A stretch of 64,000 bases of DNA. It comes from Photobacterium lipolyticum. GTDB lineage: Bacteria > Pseudomonadota > Gammaproteobacteria > Enterobacterales > Vibrionaceae. The notes under the pieces are model-generated. The model was not told the DNA's origin, made no database searches, and worked only from the letters and a program-made list of their open reading frames with translations. Both the position numbers and the translations under genes were made by a program. The DNA lies in NCBI RefSeq assembly GCF_003026475.1, contig NZ_PYMC01000009.1, positions 160,265 to 224,264 of the forward strand. The letters run 5' to 3'. Each line of letters opens with the position of its first letter. Within the stretch, counting starts at the first letter, position 1. Below, in pieces: positions 18,409-28,194 of the stretch.

Positions 18409-19146
18409 ATGAACGTTTTTGTTGCTGAACTCTTTGGAACGTTTTTGCTCGTGCTACTAGGTTGTGGTGTGGTGGCAAACGTCGTGCTAAAGGGCAGTAA
18501 GGCGGAAAATTCCGGCTGGATAGTAATTTCCCTAGGTTGGGGGTTTGGTGTCGGTATTGCCGTTTATGCTGCCGGTTGGGTAAGTGGCGCACACTTAAAT
18601 CCCGCGGTGACATTAGGTTTTTGGGCGATTGGTGGCATAAGTGCCCAAATGGCCATGGTATATATAATTGCACAGTGTATCGGTGCATTTTTAGGTGCAA
18701 TAGTTCTATGGCTGGCGTACAAACAACACTTCGACGAGACAGCCGATCCCGGTTTGGTTCTGGCCGCATTTTCAACCGGTGCTGCTATCCGAAACACCAA
18801 ATGGAACATTATTTCAGAAGCTATTAGTACCGCAGTATTGATGATCGGGATCTTGGCGATTTTCACCGCGAATAACGGAATTGGTGCCGGATTTGGTCCA
18901 TATGCTGTCGCTATTTTGGTATGTACTATAGGTCTGTGTCTGGGTGGGAATACAGGCTACGCCGTCAATCCGGCTCGCGATTTGATGCCACGTATCGCCC
19001 ACGCATTATTACCCATTAAAAACAAAGGTAACTCTGACTGGGGCTACGCTCTCGTGCCTGTGGTTGGACCGATAATAGGGGCAGTACTTGGCGCACTGCT
19101 CTGGAATAATTTGCTGTTACCCGTTTTCACCCAACAAATAAGCTGA
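18409..19146 (+). CDS. glpF: Glycerol uptake facilitator (aquaglyceroporin)
   Basis: 245 residues, six membrane helices. Both aquaporin boxes are present: SGAHLNPAVT (helix-loop 1) and GYAVNPARDL (helix-loop 2). The Asp after the second NPAR is the hallmark of glycerol facilitators rather than water-only channels. It leads a glpF-dhaK-dhaL-dhaM operon, so it probably admits glycerol or dihydroxyacetone for phosphorylation by the DHA kinase. No glpK, glpD or glycerol dehydrogenase gene is nearby. Confidence 0.9.
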   Translation: MNVFVAELFGTFLLVLLGCGVVANVVLKGSKAENSGWIVISLGWGFGVGIAVYAAGWVSGAHLNPAVTLGFWAIGGISAQMAMVYIIAQCIGAFLGAIVLWLAYKQHFDETADPGLVLAAFSTGAAIRNTKWNIISEAISTAVLMIGILAIFTANNGIGAGFGPYAVAILVCTIGLCLGGNTGYAVNPARDLMPRIAHALLPIKNKGNSDWGYALVPVVGPIIGAVLGALLWNNLLLPVFTQQIS

Positions 19147-19174
19147 CTCTACGCAGAATCATAAGGATAGAACG

Positions 19175-20242
19175 ATGAAAAAAATGATTAATAAAGTCGA
19201 TAACGTAGTTAAAGAGCAACTTCAAGGTATTGCCAAGGCTCACCCTGAACTCGACGTAAGCTTAGATCCTATGTATATCGTGCGACGAGAGCACCAAAAG
19301 ACCAAGGTAGCCCTTATCTCGGGTGGCGGTAGCGGCCATGAGCCGATGCACGGCGGTTTTGTGGGTAAAGGTATGTTAGATGGTGCATGCCCCGGTGAGA
19401 TGTTCACCTCTCCAACCCCCGATCAAATGTACGAATGTGGTCAAAAGGTCGATTCTGGTGAAGGCGTTCTGTTTCTTGTCAAAAATTACACCGGTGACGT
19501 ATTGAACTTTGAAACCGCGGTTGAGCTTCTTCACGGTGACGGTATCAAAGTACAGGCAACCCTGATTGATGATGATGTCGCAGTGAAAGACAGCTTGTAT
19601 ACGGCAGGACGTCGCGGAGTTGCAACCACCGTGCTGGCTGAGAAAATTCTCGGAGCAGCGGCCGAAGAAGGCTACAACCTGGATAAAATCAGCGGGCTGG
19701 CTAAACGTATTGCCAACCGCGGACGTTCGTTTGGTGTTGCACTTTCCGCTTGTACCGTTCCGGCGGCGGGTAAACCAAGTTTTGAGCTGGATGACAGCGA
19801 AATTGAGTTTGGTGTTGGGATCCACGGCGAACCGGGTATTGAGCGCCGGGCCTTTACGGATGGCGACACGATCACCAGCGATATGATGAACGAGATCTTA
19901 GATAATACTCCATATCAACGTATCGTTCGCCGTTGGGACAATGATGCCGGTGAATGGCAAGACGAATCCTGGGTCACCGAATCGCTCCAGTCTGGCGATA
20001 AAGTTATTGTGTTAGTGAACAACCTCGGGGCAACGCCACAATCTGAGCTTTATATGGTATATCGCAAAGTTGCAGAACTACTGGAGCTGCAAGATATTAA
20101 AATCGAGCGCAACCTTATTGGCAGCTATTGCACGTCATTAGATATGCAGGGCGTTTCTATCACAGTGCTAAAAGTCGATGATGAGATGCTATCTCTGTAC
20201 GATATGCCCGTTAATACACCGGCAATGCGCTGGGGCTGCTAA
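19175..20242 (+). CDS. dhaK: Dihydroxyacetone kinase subunit DhaK
   Basis: 355 residues. Binds dihydroxyacetone covalently through a His hemiaminal and receives phosphate from DhaL-ADP. The [18 protein letters not shown] motif and the later [13 protein letters not shown], which carries the DHA-binding His, are clear. It overlaps nothing; a 28-bp gap from glpF with AAGGAT before the ATG. Confidence 0.95.
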   Translation: MKKMINKVDNVVKEQLQGIAKAHPELDVSLDPMYIVRREHQKTKVALISGGGSGHEPMHGGFVGKGMLDGACPGEMFTSPTPDQMYECGQKVDSGEGVLFLVKNYTGDVLNFETAVELLHGDGIKVQATLIDDDVAVKDSLYTAGRRGVATTVLAEKILGAAAEEGYNLDKISGLAKRIANRGRSFGVALSACTVPAAGKPSFELDDSEIEFGVGIHGEPGIERRAFTDGDTITSDMMNEILDNTPYQRIVRRWDNDAGEWQDESWVTESLQSGDKVIVLVNNLGATPQSELYMVYRKVAELLELQDIKIERNLIGSYCTSLDMQGVSITVLKVDDEMLSLYDMPVNTPAMRWGC

Positions 20243-20256
20243 GCAATAAGGAATAC

Positions 20257-20886
20257 ATGATGACAATTACGAAACAACAAATCGTTCAGTGGCTTGAAAC
20301 ATCAGCCGACGTATTTAAAGACGAACAAGATTTTCTGACTGAGTTAGACAGAGAAATAGGCGATGCTGATCATGGTCTAAATATGAACCGCGGCTTTCAA
20401 AAAGTGAAAGAGAAACTACCGAGTGTTGCCGATAAGGATATTGGTACTATTTTAAAAACCACTGGAATGACCCTGCTTTCGAGCATCGGTGGGGCCAGTG
20501 GCCCGCTGTATGGTACTTTCTTTATTCGTAATGCAGCCAGCGTGATGGCTAAAGAAGAGCTAAGCCTTGCTGAGCTCACCAAGATGCTTCAGGATGGCAT
20601 GGACGGGATTGTTCAGCGTGGAAAAGCGGAAGTTGGTGATAAAACCATGATCGACACCTGGAACGGCATTATGGAAAGCCTGAAGCAAAATCAAGATGCT
20701 AGTGTTTACGATGCCTTGAGTATCGCCGTGGCGGAAGCTGAAAGCGCAATGAAAAACACCATTCCAATGCAAGCGAGAAAAGGACGAGCAAGCTATTTAG
20801 GTGAGCGTTCTATCGGCCATCAAGACCCAGGTGCGACATCCGCGTACCTACTCTTCACTGAACTGCGCAACGCTTCAGCGCTATAA
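20257..20886 (+). CDS. dhaL: Dihydroxyacetone kinase subunit DhaL
   Basis: 209 residues. ADP-binding subunit that passes phosphate from DhaM to DHA on DhaK. The LDREIGDADHGLNMNRG motif holds the Mg-ADP aspartates, and GKASYLGERSIGH-like and DPGATSAYLLF segments (here RKGRASYLGERSIGHQDPGATSA) are present. A second ATG one codon in is an equally good start. Fifteen bp after dhaK. Confidence 0.95.
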   Translation: MMTITKQQIVQWLETSADVFKDEQDFLTELDREIGDADHGLNMNRGFQKVKEKLPSVADKDIGTILKTTGMTLLSSIGGASGPLYGTFFIRNAASVMAKEELSLAELTKMLQDGMDGIVQRGKAEVGDKTMIDTWNGIMESLKQNQDASVYDALSIAVAEAESAMKNTIPMQARKGRASYLGERSIGHQDPGATSAYLLFTELRNASAL

Positions 20887-20948
20887 GTACACTCCATCCT
20901 CTTTGTTGTTCGGGGTGGCATCGCGCCACCTCAGTTTAAGGTTTGATT

Positions 20949-23441
20949 ATGGTCAGTATTGTAATTGTTTCCCACAGTCCGGATTTAGCCAAAGGCGTCC
21001 ATGCGTTGGCAGCCCAGATGACCCAGGGAAAAGTAAAAATAGCCGTCGCAGCCGGTGTAGATGATCCTGAGAACCCAATTGGTACCGACGCCGTTGCCGT
21101 GATGATGGCAATCGAAGAGGTGTATTCTCCGCAAGGCGTCCTGGTTTTGGTAGATATGGGTAGTGCAATTCTAAGTACGGATATGGCATTAGAGCTCATT
21201 AGTAGTGAGCAGGCCGCCAATGTACACGTCTGTGCTGCGCCGCTAATCGAAGGTACCATGTCGGCAAGTGTTGCAGCAGCGGCAGGCATGCCACTGGATG
21301 AAGTGATCAATGAAGCACACAGTGCATTATTAGCAAAATACCAGCTGTTAGACCAAAGCGCCAAGCTTCCTGGTGGTATACAGGCAAATTATCAACCCGA
21401 TCCTGTAGATAGTGAAAACGAAATTGAATTTGAGTGGCAGGTGAAAAATCCTCACGGCATTCACGCCAGACCTGCCTCTGCGATTGTGGGCGCCATCAGT
21501 CCATTTGATGCCCAAGTCTGGCTGAGCTGCCATGACACGCGAGTCAGTGCCAAGAGTATCAACAGTATTGCGCTATTGGGCGTAAAACAGGGTGACAGCC
21601 TAACCTGTATTGCCAGCGGCGAAGAGGCGCAACAGGCGTTGCAGGCCTTCGCCTTACTCGCAGAGAGCCATTTTAACGAATCTATTGATGAGAGAAGTGA
21701 TGAGGTAGCGGTTGAAGCTTCCCATCAGGTACACCACGTTGCCGAAGAAGACGGACGCTTGAGTGCTATTGGCGCATCCGAGGGGATTGCCATTGCACCA
21801 ATTTGGCACTACCGGATCACCATGCCCGAAGCACGTGAACGTGACTATTTAGATTATGAGCAGGAATGGCAGCTGTTTGACCAGGCGTGTGATATCGCCC
21901 GGCGAGATCTGGCCGAGTTGGCAAACCAAACCGCAACAGCAGGCTCAAAATCAGAAAGTGAAATTTTTACTGCGCACAGCCAAATGTTGGCAGATCCAGA
22001 GCTTGGCAATCAAATCAAGCAAATGCTAAAAGATGCGGTCAACGTGGACAGTGCCTGGTTGCAAGTTATCGAGCAGACGGCGCAGGCATACAAAGATTCA
22101 CCAAGTGAATATATGCAGGCGCGGGCCAACGATGTTTACGATGTGGGCCGCCGGGTGATGGGGTTGCTCATTGGTGAAACGGAACCTCAAATCGTGCTTA
22201 CTGAGCCGGTCATTTTAGTTGCCACGGATCTTTCACCATCAGATACCGCGCAGCTTGATCCGAATATGGTCCAAGGCATTATCCTGGAGCAGGGAGGGAG
22301 TACATCACACTCAGCCATTCTTGCCCGTGCACTAGGGATCCCGGCCGTCGTTGGGCTCAACGACATCATGTCGCGAAGCCAGGAGGGCGACGTCGCGATT
22401 ATTAACGGTAGCAGCGGCGGTGTCTGGCTGGCACCGATGGCGCAACAGCTTGAAACCGCGCAGCAAGAACTTGAACAGCTTCATCGCCAAAGAGAGCAAG
22501 ACCAGGCGCTGGCGATGGAAAAAGCCAAAACACAAGACGGCAAGCTGGTGGATGTCTTTGCCAACCTTGCCAGCGTGGAAGATGCTGAGCAGGCGCTTGC
22601 CTGCGGAGCCGAAGGGGTCGGGCTGGTGCGCAGTGAATTCCTCTTTATGGATAGCGAAAAAGCACCGTCCGAGCAGAGCCAATATGAATTTTATTCACGT
22701 ATTGCCGGAGTCTTCGGTGAAAAGCCAGTGATCATCCGGACTCTCGACATTGGTGGCGACAAGCCTTTAGCTTATTTGCAGCAAGGGGCTGAAGAGAACC
22801 CGTTCCTGGGGTGCCGGGGCCTGCGCTTATGTTTGCAAAATGTGGATATATTCAAACTGCAGCTGAACGCCTTGCTTCGGGCCCGGGCTGAACATCCTAA
22901 CCTGCAAGTGATGTTCCCAATGGTTTCAACCCCTGATGAGTTGCGCCAGGCGAAATCTCTGCTCGAGTCTTGCTATCAGGTACTGCAACATGATGGCGTG
23001 CCAGCCGCGATACCAGATATCGGCATTATGATTGAAGTGCCTGCGGCGGTAGCCAATGCTAAGCAGTTAGCCAAAGAGGTAAGCTTCTTCAGTATTGGAA
23101 CTAATGATCTCACTCAGTATGTGATGGCAGCCGACAGAGGTAACGATGCGGTCTCCTACTTAGTATCTGCGGCTCAGCCTGCAGTGTTGCGGATGATTGA
23201 AATGGCGGCGCAAGCGGCTCACGATGCCGGGATCACCATTGGGATCTGCGGTGAGATGGCCGGCGACCCCAAACTAACAGCGACTCTCATCGGCTTGGGT
23301 ATTGATGAACTGAGCATGAGCCCTATCCGTATCGCTGGGGTTAAGCAGGCGATGCGTACCACCCAGAGCAAGCATGCAGCGTTAAAAGCGAAAGAGATCC
23401 TAAATGCCGAGACCTTAGAACAGGTACTGGCCATGCTTTAA
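20949..23441 (+). CDS. dhaM: DhaM phosphotransfer protein with full-length EI (EIIA-HPr-EI)
   Basis: 830 residues. Domain order: a DhaM/mannose-type EIIA domain (1-135, active His in VIVSHSPDLAKG), an HPr domain (about 155-240, NPHGIHARPAS), then EI with the phospho-His loop GGSTSHSAILARALGIPAVVG (about 455) and the complete PEP-binding half (RSEFLFMD, DIGGDKPL, GTNDLTQYVMAADRG, GICGEMAGDP). E. coli DhaM has only a truncated EI, so this version should autophosphorylate from PEP. The ATG at 20949 follows TTAAGG; an upstream in-frame TTG is less likely. Confidence 0.93.
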   Translation: MVSIVIVSHSPDLAKGVHALAAQMTQGKVKIAVAAGVDDPENPIGTDAVAVMMAIEEVYSPQGVLVLVDMGSAILSTDMALELISSEQAANVHVCAAPLIEGTMSASVAAAAGMPLDEVINEAHSALLAKYQLLDQSAKLPGGIQANYQPDPVDSENEIEFEWQVKNPHGIHARPASAIVGAISPFDAQVWLSCHDTRVSAKSINSIALLGVKQGDSLTCIASGEEAQQALQAFALLAESHFNESIDERSDEVAVEASHQVHHVAEEDGRLSAIGASEGIAIAPIWHYRITMPEARERDYLDYEQEWQLFDQACDIARRDLAELANQTATAGSKSESEIFTAHSQMLADPELGNQIKQMLKDAVNVDSAWLQVIEQTAQAYKDSPSEYMQARANDVYDVGRRVMGLLIGETEPQIVLTEPVILVATDLSPSDTAQLDPNMVQGIILEQGGSTSHSAILARALGIPAVVGLNDIMSRSQEGDVAIINGSSGGVWLAPMAQQLETAQQELEQLHRQREQDQALAMEKAKTQDGKLVDVFANLASVEDAEQALACGAEGVGLVRSEFLFMDSEKAPSEQSQYEFYSRIAGVFGEKPVIIRTLDIGGDKPLAYLQQGAEENPFLGCRGLRLCLQNVDIFKLQLNALLRARAEHPNLQVMFPMVSTPDELRQAKSLLESCYQVLQHDGVPAAIPDIGIMIEVPAAVANAKQLAKEVSFFSIGTNDLTQYVMAADRGNDAVSYLVSAAQPAVLRMIEMAAQAAHDAGITIGICGEMAGDPKLTATLIGLGIDELSMSPIRIAGVKQAMRTTQSKHAALKAKEILNAETLEQVLAML

Positions 23442-23464
23442 GCAGCCATTTTCAACCTCATAAC

Positions 23465-23491
23465 AAAGCCGCACGCAAGAGTGCGGCTTTT
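23465..23491. terminator. Bidirectional terminator between dhaM and dhaR
   Basis: AAAGCCGCAC and GTGCGGCTTTT around a 6-base loop, with A run on one side and T run on the other. It serves both convergent genes. Confidence 0.88.
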
Positions 23492-23537
23492 CACTGCCGT
23501 TCATCTCCCTTTTATACTCAAACCTCTTCATCTTTGG

Positions 23538-25502
23538 TTATTTATAATCAGCCATATCAATACCGTAGCCCTTTAGCTTGCGCCATAACGTGGTGCGGCC
23601 CACCTGCAAATCGTCACACATTGTGCTGATTTTTCCTCGACAATGCACCGCAGAACGTATGATGGTGTTCTTTTCAGCATCGGCCAGAGAGTTTGACTGT
23701 AACTGTTTATCTCCAACCGTTTCTCGCTCTGTTGCTGAAAGAATGGAATCGGGTAGATCTTTGACCCGGATCACATTCGCATGGGCAAAATTGGCAGCGC
23801 GCTCTATTACATTACGCAGCTCTCTATGGTTGCCAGGCCAGCGATACCGCATTAAAAGTGACATCGCCTCTTGGCTAATGGTGAGGGGGGTTTTCTTTTC
23901 GGCTTCCAAGTGAGTGAGTTTTCGTTCAACTAAGGTAGACACATCCTCAATGCGCTCGCGAAGTGGCGGTACTTGGATATCAAAAGTTTGCAACTCTAAA
24001 TGCAGTTGCCTGCGAAAATGCTTTTCCAGAACATACTGATCCAAATCGACATTAGACGTTGCAACGATACGAACATCCAGTGAGACAATATTGCCATTCA
24101 TGCGGTTTAACAGCCCTGTTTTCAGGAGGTGGAGTAAGGCTGCTTGTACTTCGGAAGACAGACACTCCACTTGATCTAGAAACAAGGTGCCACCGTTAGC
24201 CAGTTCAAATTTCGACGCAGAGGCTTGATCACCGTCCAGTGCTGAGCCTAAAAATTCGGTCGCCATTAGCTCTTTGGGAATGGCCTGGCAGTTAATGGCA
24301 ATAAAGGGCTGGCCATGTCTTTCACTGGCGTTGTGGATCGCCTGGGCAAGGTGGCTTTTTCCTATTCCATCCTCCCCGTGGAGCAGAATAGGCCCGCGCC
24401 CTTTTGCGGCATGGCGCGCCTGGCGGATCACGCGTTGCATGGCATCCGAAACCCCTGTAATGTCATCAAACGTTAATCTTGCTCGGTTTCCGGCATGCTG
24501 ATGCACTAAATCGCGAATATGCTTGAGCGGATAGAGTAGGGCGATATAGCAGTGGGTATCGTTTTGAGCGTTTCTCACAATCTTTAGTGACATCACCAAG
24601 GAAATCAGCCGACCTTTACTCTCTATTGCGGTTTCGACCATATCCAGCCCTTTTCCACGCTTGATGGCCTGGCGTACACGCTGAGGCATAGTGAGAACTG
24701 AGCTGATTTCTTGGCCCAATTCACTGGGTGTTAAGCCCAGGAGTTCACAGCCTTTTTGATTCAAATAATGAATCTTTCCATTGGGGTACCACGCCAGTAC
24801 ACCTTCATCAACCCCTTCCAGCAGGACATGTACCTCAGATAAGTGCTGATTAGACTCTGTTAGCATACTTTCAGCTTGCATTTGACTGGCAATATCGCGT
24901 GAAGCGGAATGAATTAAGCCCAGAGCAGAGACGCTGGCTTTTTCGGCTGGCAGCACCAATGCGACGCAGCCATGTGCTGAACCGGTACCATCAAATATTG
25001 GGGCGGCGTATACCGCAAAATCGTGTAGCGCCTGTTTAAAGTGTTCAAAGCCAGCCGTTCTGGTCGCTTTAGCTAAATGCATGGCACTTGAAATCGCGTT
25101 GTTACCTATTATTCCCTCTCGCCAATAAACGCCTTCCTGAATACCGAGTGCACCAAGTTTCTCTTGCATAACACTGTCTGCGTAGAAATACAGGGTGCAG
25201 CCGGTTTCATCGCAAACTAAAAAAGCACAGCTGTCGTTTTCCAGATATTCGTAAATATCTTCGATAGCCGGTACGGCAATATTTAAAAACTGTGCTTTGC
25301 TTTTTTGTATTGAGGCAAAAGTTACCCCTTTAGCCCTGTGTGGCATCGACCAATGATCGTGACGCTGTTGTCGACGACAGCGAGACCAAACTTGCTGTAG
25401 GTGCGGATCAATATCGGGGAGTTCAGCCTCTACAGAGGACTGAGAAACAAAGGCGTGCCAAATCTCTTTGGTTAATGTGCGACGAGATTGCATAGGAAAC
25501 AT
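23538..25502 (-). CDS. dhaR: DhaR-type transcriptional activator of the dha genes
   Basis: 654 residues. Order: N-terminal GAF-like sensor (about 50-210), PAS (about 215-320), AAA+ domain (about 345-575) and a C-terminal Fis-type HTH (MCDDLQVGRTTLWRKLKGYG). The P-loop is GEDGIGKS, the Walker B is LFLDQV with Gln for the usual Glu, and the GAFTGA loop that contacts sigma-54 is missing (FLGSALDGDQ in its place). E. coli DhaR shows the same loss and acts at a sigma-70 promoter. It is convergent with glpF-dhaKLM and should be regulated by the DhaK/DhaL state. Confidence 0.92.
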   Translation of the reverse strand: MFPMQSRRTLTKEIWHAFVSQSSVEAELPDIDPHLQQVWSRCRRQQRHDHWSMPHRAKGVTFASIQKSKAQFLNIAVPAIEDIYEYLENDSCAFLVCDETGCTLYFYADSVMQEKLGALGIQEGVYWREGIIGNNAISSAMHLAKATRTAGFEHFKQALHDFAVYAAPIFDGTGSAHGCVALVLPAEKASVSALGLIHSASRDIASQMQAESMLTESNQHLSEVHVLLEGVDEGVLAWYPNGKIHYLNQKGCELLGLTPSELGQEISSVLTMPQRVRQAIKRGKGLDMVETAIESKGRLISLVMSLKIVRNAQNDTHCYIALLYPLKHIRDLVHQHAGNRARLTFDDITGVSDAMQRVIRQARHAAKGRGPILLHGEDGIGKSHLAQAIHNASERHGQPFIAINCQAIPKELMATEFLGSALDGDQASASKFELANGGTLFLDQVECLSSEVQAALLHLLKTGLLNRMNGNIVSLDVRIVATSNVDLDQYVLEKHFRRQLHLELQTFDIQVPPLRERIEDVSTLVERKLTHLEAEKKTPLTISQEAMSLLMRYRWPGNHRELRNVIERAANFAHANVIRVKDLPDSILSATERETVGDKQLQSNSLADAEKNTIIRSAVHCRGKISTMCDDLQVGRTTLWRKLKGYGIDMADYK

Positions 25503-25737
25503 TACTGCTTATTAGGTTCAGCCATCATCTTAGCGTTTTGGATCCGGAAAAAATAATGCCCAGATTGGAATATTGAGTTTTAGCAAAGCCCATTTTCATT
25601 AACAACAGAACGAAGGAAACCAGGAGGAGGCTGAATTATATTCTATATTTTAGCTATAGGTGCGTATTGGGCCAGTCCGTCGTTATCACGCATGAAGCCA
25701 AACAATGTATAGGAACAACTAACTCTACGAGGCCGCC

Positions 25738-26283
25738 ATGCTTACATACTTTTATCTAGATATAGAAGGCATTGACAGTTTATATTCACAGATTGCCGAT
25801 ATCGGTATCGCTGGGTTGACTGCAGACTCAGAGCTACCAACACTGAAAGCAACGAGCCACCTTACCACGGAGCAAAAATTGGCCACAGTCCTCAAAGTTC
25901 TGAGGCTAAAAAGAAAACTGTTCGCCTCTTTGGACGACGCTCTCGAGCAGGCAAAGCAGGCGGAGGGAGTGCCTGAGCCTTTATATTTTGAGTTCGTGGA
26001 AAATTGCCTAATCCCCGGAAGGAAAGAATTTGAGTCAGCCGACGAGTTCTTCACATACATTCATTACAAGCAATTTATTGGATTCACATTTGAGCGACAT
26101 CCTGATGTGGCAATGACGGGGAATCTCTACAAGTTCGAGCACGCTAACAGAGAAGAAACGAGAGGTATCATCAGCCCCCACCTCCAATTAATTATGAGTA
26201 GTGGAGAGGTTAAAATGAAAGGCTTTGGCGTTCTTCATTCAATGCCTTGCTATGTAAAACCTTTTTATTTGAATGGCATATAA
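25738..26283 (+). CDS. Uncharacterised protein
   Basis: 181 residues, no signal peptide or membrane segment. It opens MLTYFYLDIEGIDSLYSQ, which loosely recalls the start of DUF6414-type proteins (a YLD-x-Q pattern), but I do not claim membership. A charged helical part (55-90) is followed by a mixed beta part ending GFGVLHSMPCYVKPFYL. GAGG lies 8 bp before the ATG. It stands alone between dhaR and the tRNA cluster, a common spot for acquired genes. Confidence 0.65.
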   Translation: MLTYFYLDIEGIDSLYSQIADIGIAGLTADSELPTLKATSHLTTEQKLATVLKVLRLKRKLFASLDDALEQAKQAEGVPEPLYFEFVENCLIPGRKEFESADEFFTYIHYKQFIGFTFERHPDVAMTGNLYKFEHANREETRGIISPHLQLIMSSGEVKMKGFGVLHSMPCYVKPFYLNGI

Positions 26284-26409
26284 AAAGGTTTGGAAACTAA
26301 AGCCAGTATGTCGGAAGACACTTCGCCGACAATAAAGGAGTCATGACCATTAGGTTTTGATGAGCAAGAGAATACGGCATTCTAGCAACAGAAATCAGAG
26401 GGGATTGTT

Positions 26410-26484
<75 letters not shown>

Positions 26485-26491
26485 AAAATAA

Positions 26492-26567
<76 letters not shown>

Positions 26568-26611
26568 ACACTTTATCTTGTTGTATTCATGCTTATGCCC
26601 AAATACGAATT

Positions 26612-26702
26612 TGGCGGAGAGATAGGGATTTGAACCCTAGATACGCTATAAACGTATGCCGGTTTTCAAGACCGGTGCTTTCAACCACTCAGCCATCTCT
26701 CC
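26612..26702 (-). tRNA. tRNA-Ser (anticodon TGA)
   Basis: 91 nt including CCA, with the long variable arm of class II tRNAs (CATACGTTTATAGCGTATC). The anticodon loop is CTTGAAA, reading TCN/TCA codons. First tRNA of the cluster. Confidence 0.95.
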
Positions 26703-26712
26703 AAGGCGGTAG

Positions 26713-26741
26713 ATAGTAGGGAATACCGAGGGTAATGTAAA
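26713..26741 (-). promoter_or_regulatory. Promoter of the Ser-Thr-Gly tRNA operon
   Basis: On the minus strand: -35 TTTACA, 17-bp spacer, -10 TACTAT, then a GC-rich discriminator CTACCGCC just before the mature tRNA-Ser. The GC-rich discriminator is typical of stringently controlled tRNA promoters. Confidence 0.6.
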
Positions 26742-27096
26742 GTTCAACTGAGTTAACTGGTCAATATATAACCCATTGAACGTAATAAGCATAGACTGCA
26801 CCGAATTTTGAGAGTGGGATCATAAATTGTGGGGGGGGGTATGAGGTATGTTTCACATGAGGATTTTTAGTTCCAACTGATTTGCCCCTTTCCCTGTGAA
26901 AGGGGCCTTTTTTTACCTATAAGAAAATAGCTAGAAGTTATTTATTACTTGGGTATAAGCACTTACTACTTTGGTGTTTTTTTAAATTATAAAGCAGCTA
27001 TGAGTTGATTGACTATCTGTTCAGATTCTGAATTGATCAACAAAGTCATGTAAACTAGTGTTTTATAAAATTATCGTCAAATCGAAGGTTGGGAAA
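26742..27096. other. Intergenic region with an orphan terminator
   Basis: No protein gene is supported. It contains a run of nine G (26831-26839), an intrinsic terminator at 26884 with no recognised gene upstream, and AT-rich DNA before the next gene. Confidence 0.5.
26884..26914 (+). terminator. Orphan Rho-independent terminator
   Basis: GCCCCTTT-CCCTGTG-AAAGGGGC followed by CTTTTTTT, a strong plus-strand intrinsic terminator. Upstream lies only the back of the tRNA promoter, so it may end a small RNA starting about 26770-26830. Confidence 0.85.
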
Positions 27097-27804
27097 ATGG
27101 AAATGGCGTATTCTGAAGTAATGGCACTACCAGCAAAAGAACGAGGGCCTTTGCTTAAGCTTCTGGCAGAGTCCGGAGATAATGATGCCTGTTTAGAGTA
27201 TGCGAAGTTGATTTTTGCAGACAAATACAGCGGCACGCCATCAGCAGGACAGTCAAAAGATGAAGCGAAAGCAGAAGCACGTTCAGAGGCAGTAACCTAT
27301 CTATATGACGCCGCTCGGCGGGGGCACCTGCCAAGCATTATTTTGGGACAGGATGCCGTCTTTTTAGGTCGTCGGGGCGCATTTAACAAAGTGCTCTGCA
27401 AGGTCAGTTACACAAAGGCGATTGAATTCTTAGATCTTTGGCTGGCACAAGAGCCGGAACCCGATGATCGTGCACTGGCACTGTTCCGAAAAGGCTTGTG
27501 CCTGAAGCTTATGAATGCGGAAACGCCTTGGGATGAAGTTAAGTTACTTTGGGAGCAATCGGCAAGTCTCGGTGGAGAGCATGGCATTGCAGCCGCAGCA
27601 CAACTCGGTGTCTGGCATTATGACAATGGATGCTATGACGAAGCGATCCCATGGCTTGAAAAAGCCAAGACTGCATCTATGATGGCAGCATCACACCTTA
27701 TGTTGATCCACAAAAATCATACTAAGTCTGAGGATGATTATAAAGAGTGCTCAGATATTTGCTTGGCGCTGTGCAGCACCAAACCCAAGCCAGGCCAAAC
27801 CTAA
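27097..27804 (+). CDS. Sel1/TPR-like repeat protein
   Basis: 235 residues from the chosen ATG (AAGG about 10 bp before it); an in-frame GTG at 27058 would add 13 residues without a ribosome site. Alternating Ala-rich helix pairs such as EAVTYLYDAARRGHLPSIILGQDAV and HGIAAAAQLGVWHYDNGCYDEAIPWLEKAK fit Sel1-like/TPR repeats used for protein binding. No signal peptide, so probably cytoplasmic. Function unknown; it stands alone. Confidence 0.75.
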   Translation: MEMAYSEVMALPAKERGPLLKLLAESGDNDACLEYAKLIFADKYSGTPSAGQSKDEAKAEARSEAVTYLYDAARRGHLPSIILGQDAVFLGRRGAFNKVLCKVSYTKAIEFLDLWLAQEPEPDDRALALFRKGLCLKLMNAETPWDEVKLLWEQSASLGGEHGIAAAAQLGVWHYDNGCYDEAIPWLEKAKTASMMAASHLMLIHKNHTKSEDDYKECSDICLALCSTKPKPGQT

Positions 27805-28194
27805 GCTCTGTAAGTCTGATAACGGGAATACGATCCGGTGTCCGGCTTGCAACCGGAAAATACAGCTTGGGTGATTGGCTGTAACCAGCATAAGGACCTT
27901 GATCATCGTTTCGGTAAAAGAGGCTGAAGGGCTGAATCGTTCGAAAAAATGGCTCTGTTACCAGAGCCAAAACAGATAGAAAATCACTATCGGTAAAGCA
28001 TACTTCACGAGCAGAGCCTGTCAGCAAAACCTAGCCAATGACTTTGTTACAGATCCTGTCTGCTTTTTTCTATGTCCTGCTGTGAAAGTATGCTTATCAC
28101 GTATTAGCAGGATAATAGTCCCAGCGCTGTCAAATGGTATTTCATTATTCCTCATGTGCTTGAAAATGAAATACTTTCAGTTGATTAACAATAT
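27805..28194. other. Intergenic region between convergent genes
   Basis: No supported gene. It contains a small hairpin (TCCGG/CCGGA near 27840) and the minus-strand terminator at 27951. The rest shows no coding pattern. Confidence 0.5.
27951..27968 (-). terminator. Terminator downstream of the XRE regulator
   Basis: GGCTCTG-TTAC-CAGAGCC. On the minus strand it is followed by ATTTTTT. It lies 226 bp beyond the regulator stop, implying a long 3' untranslated region. Confidence 0.7.
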
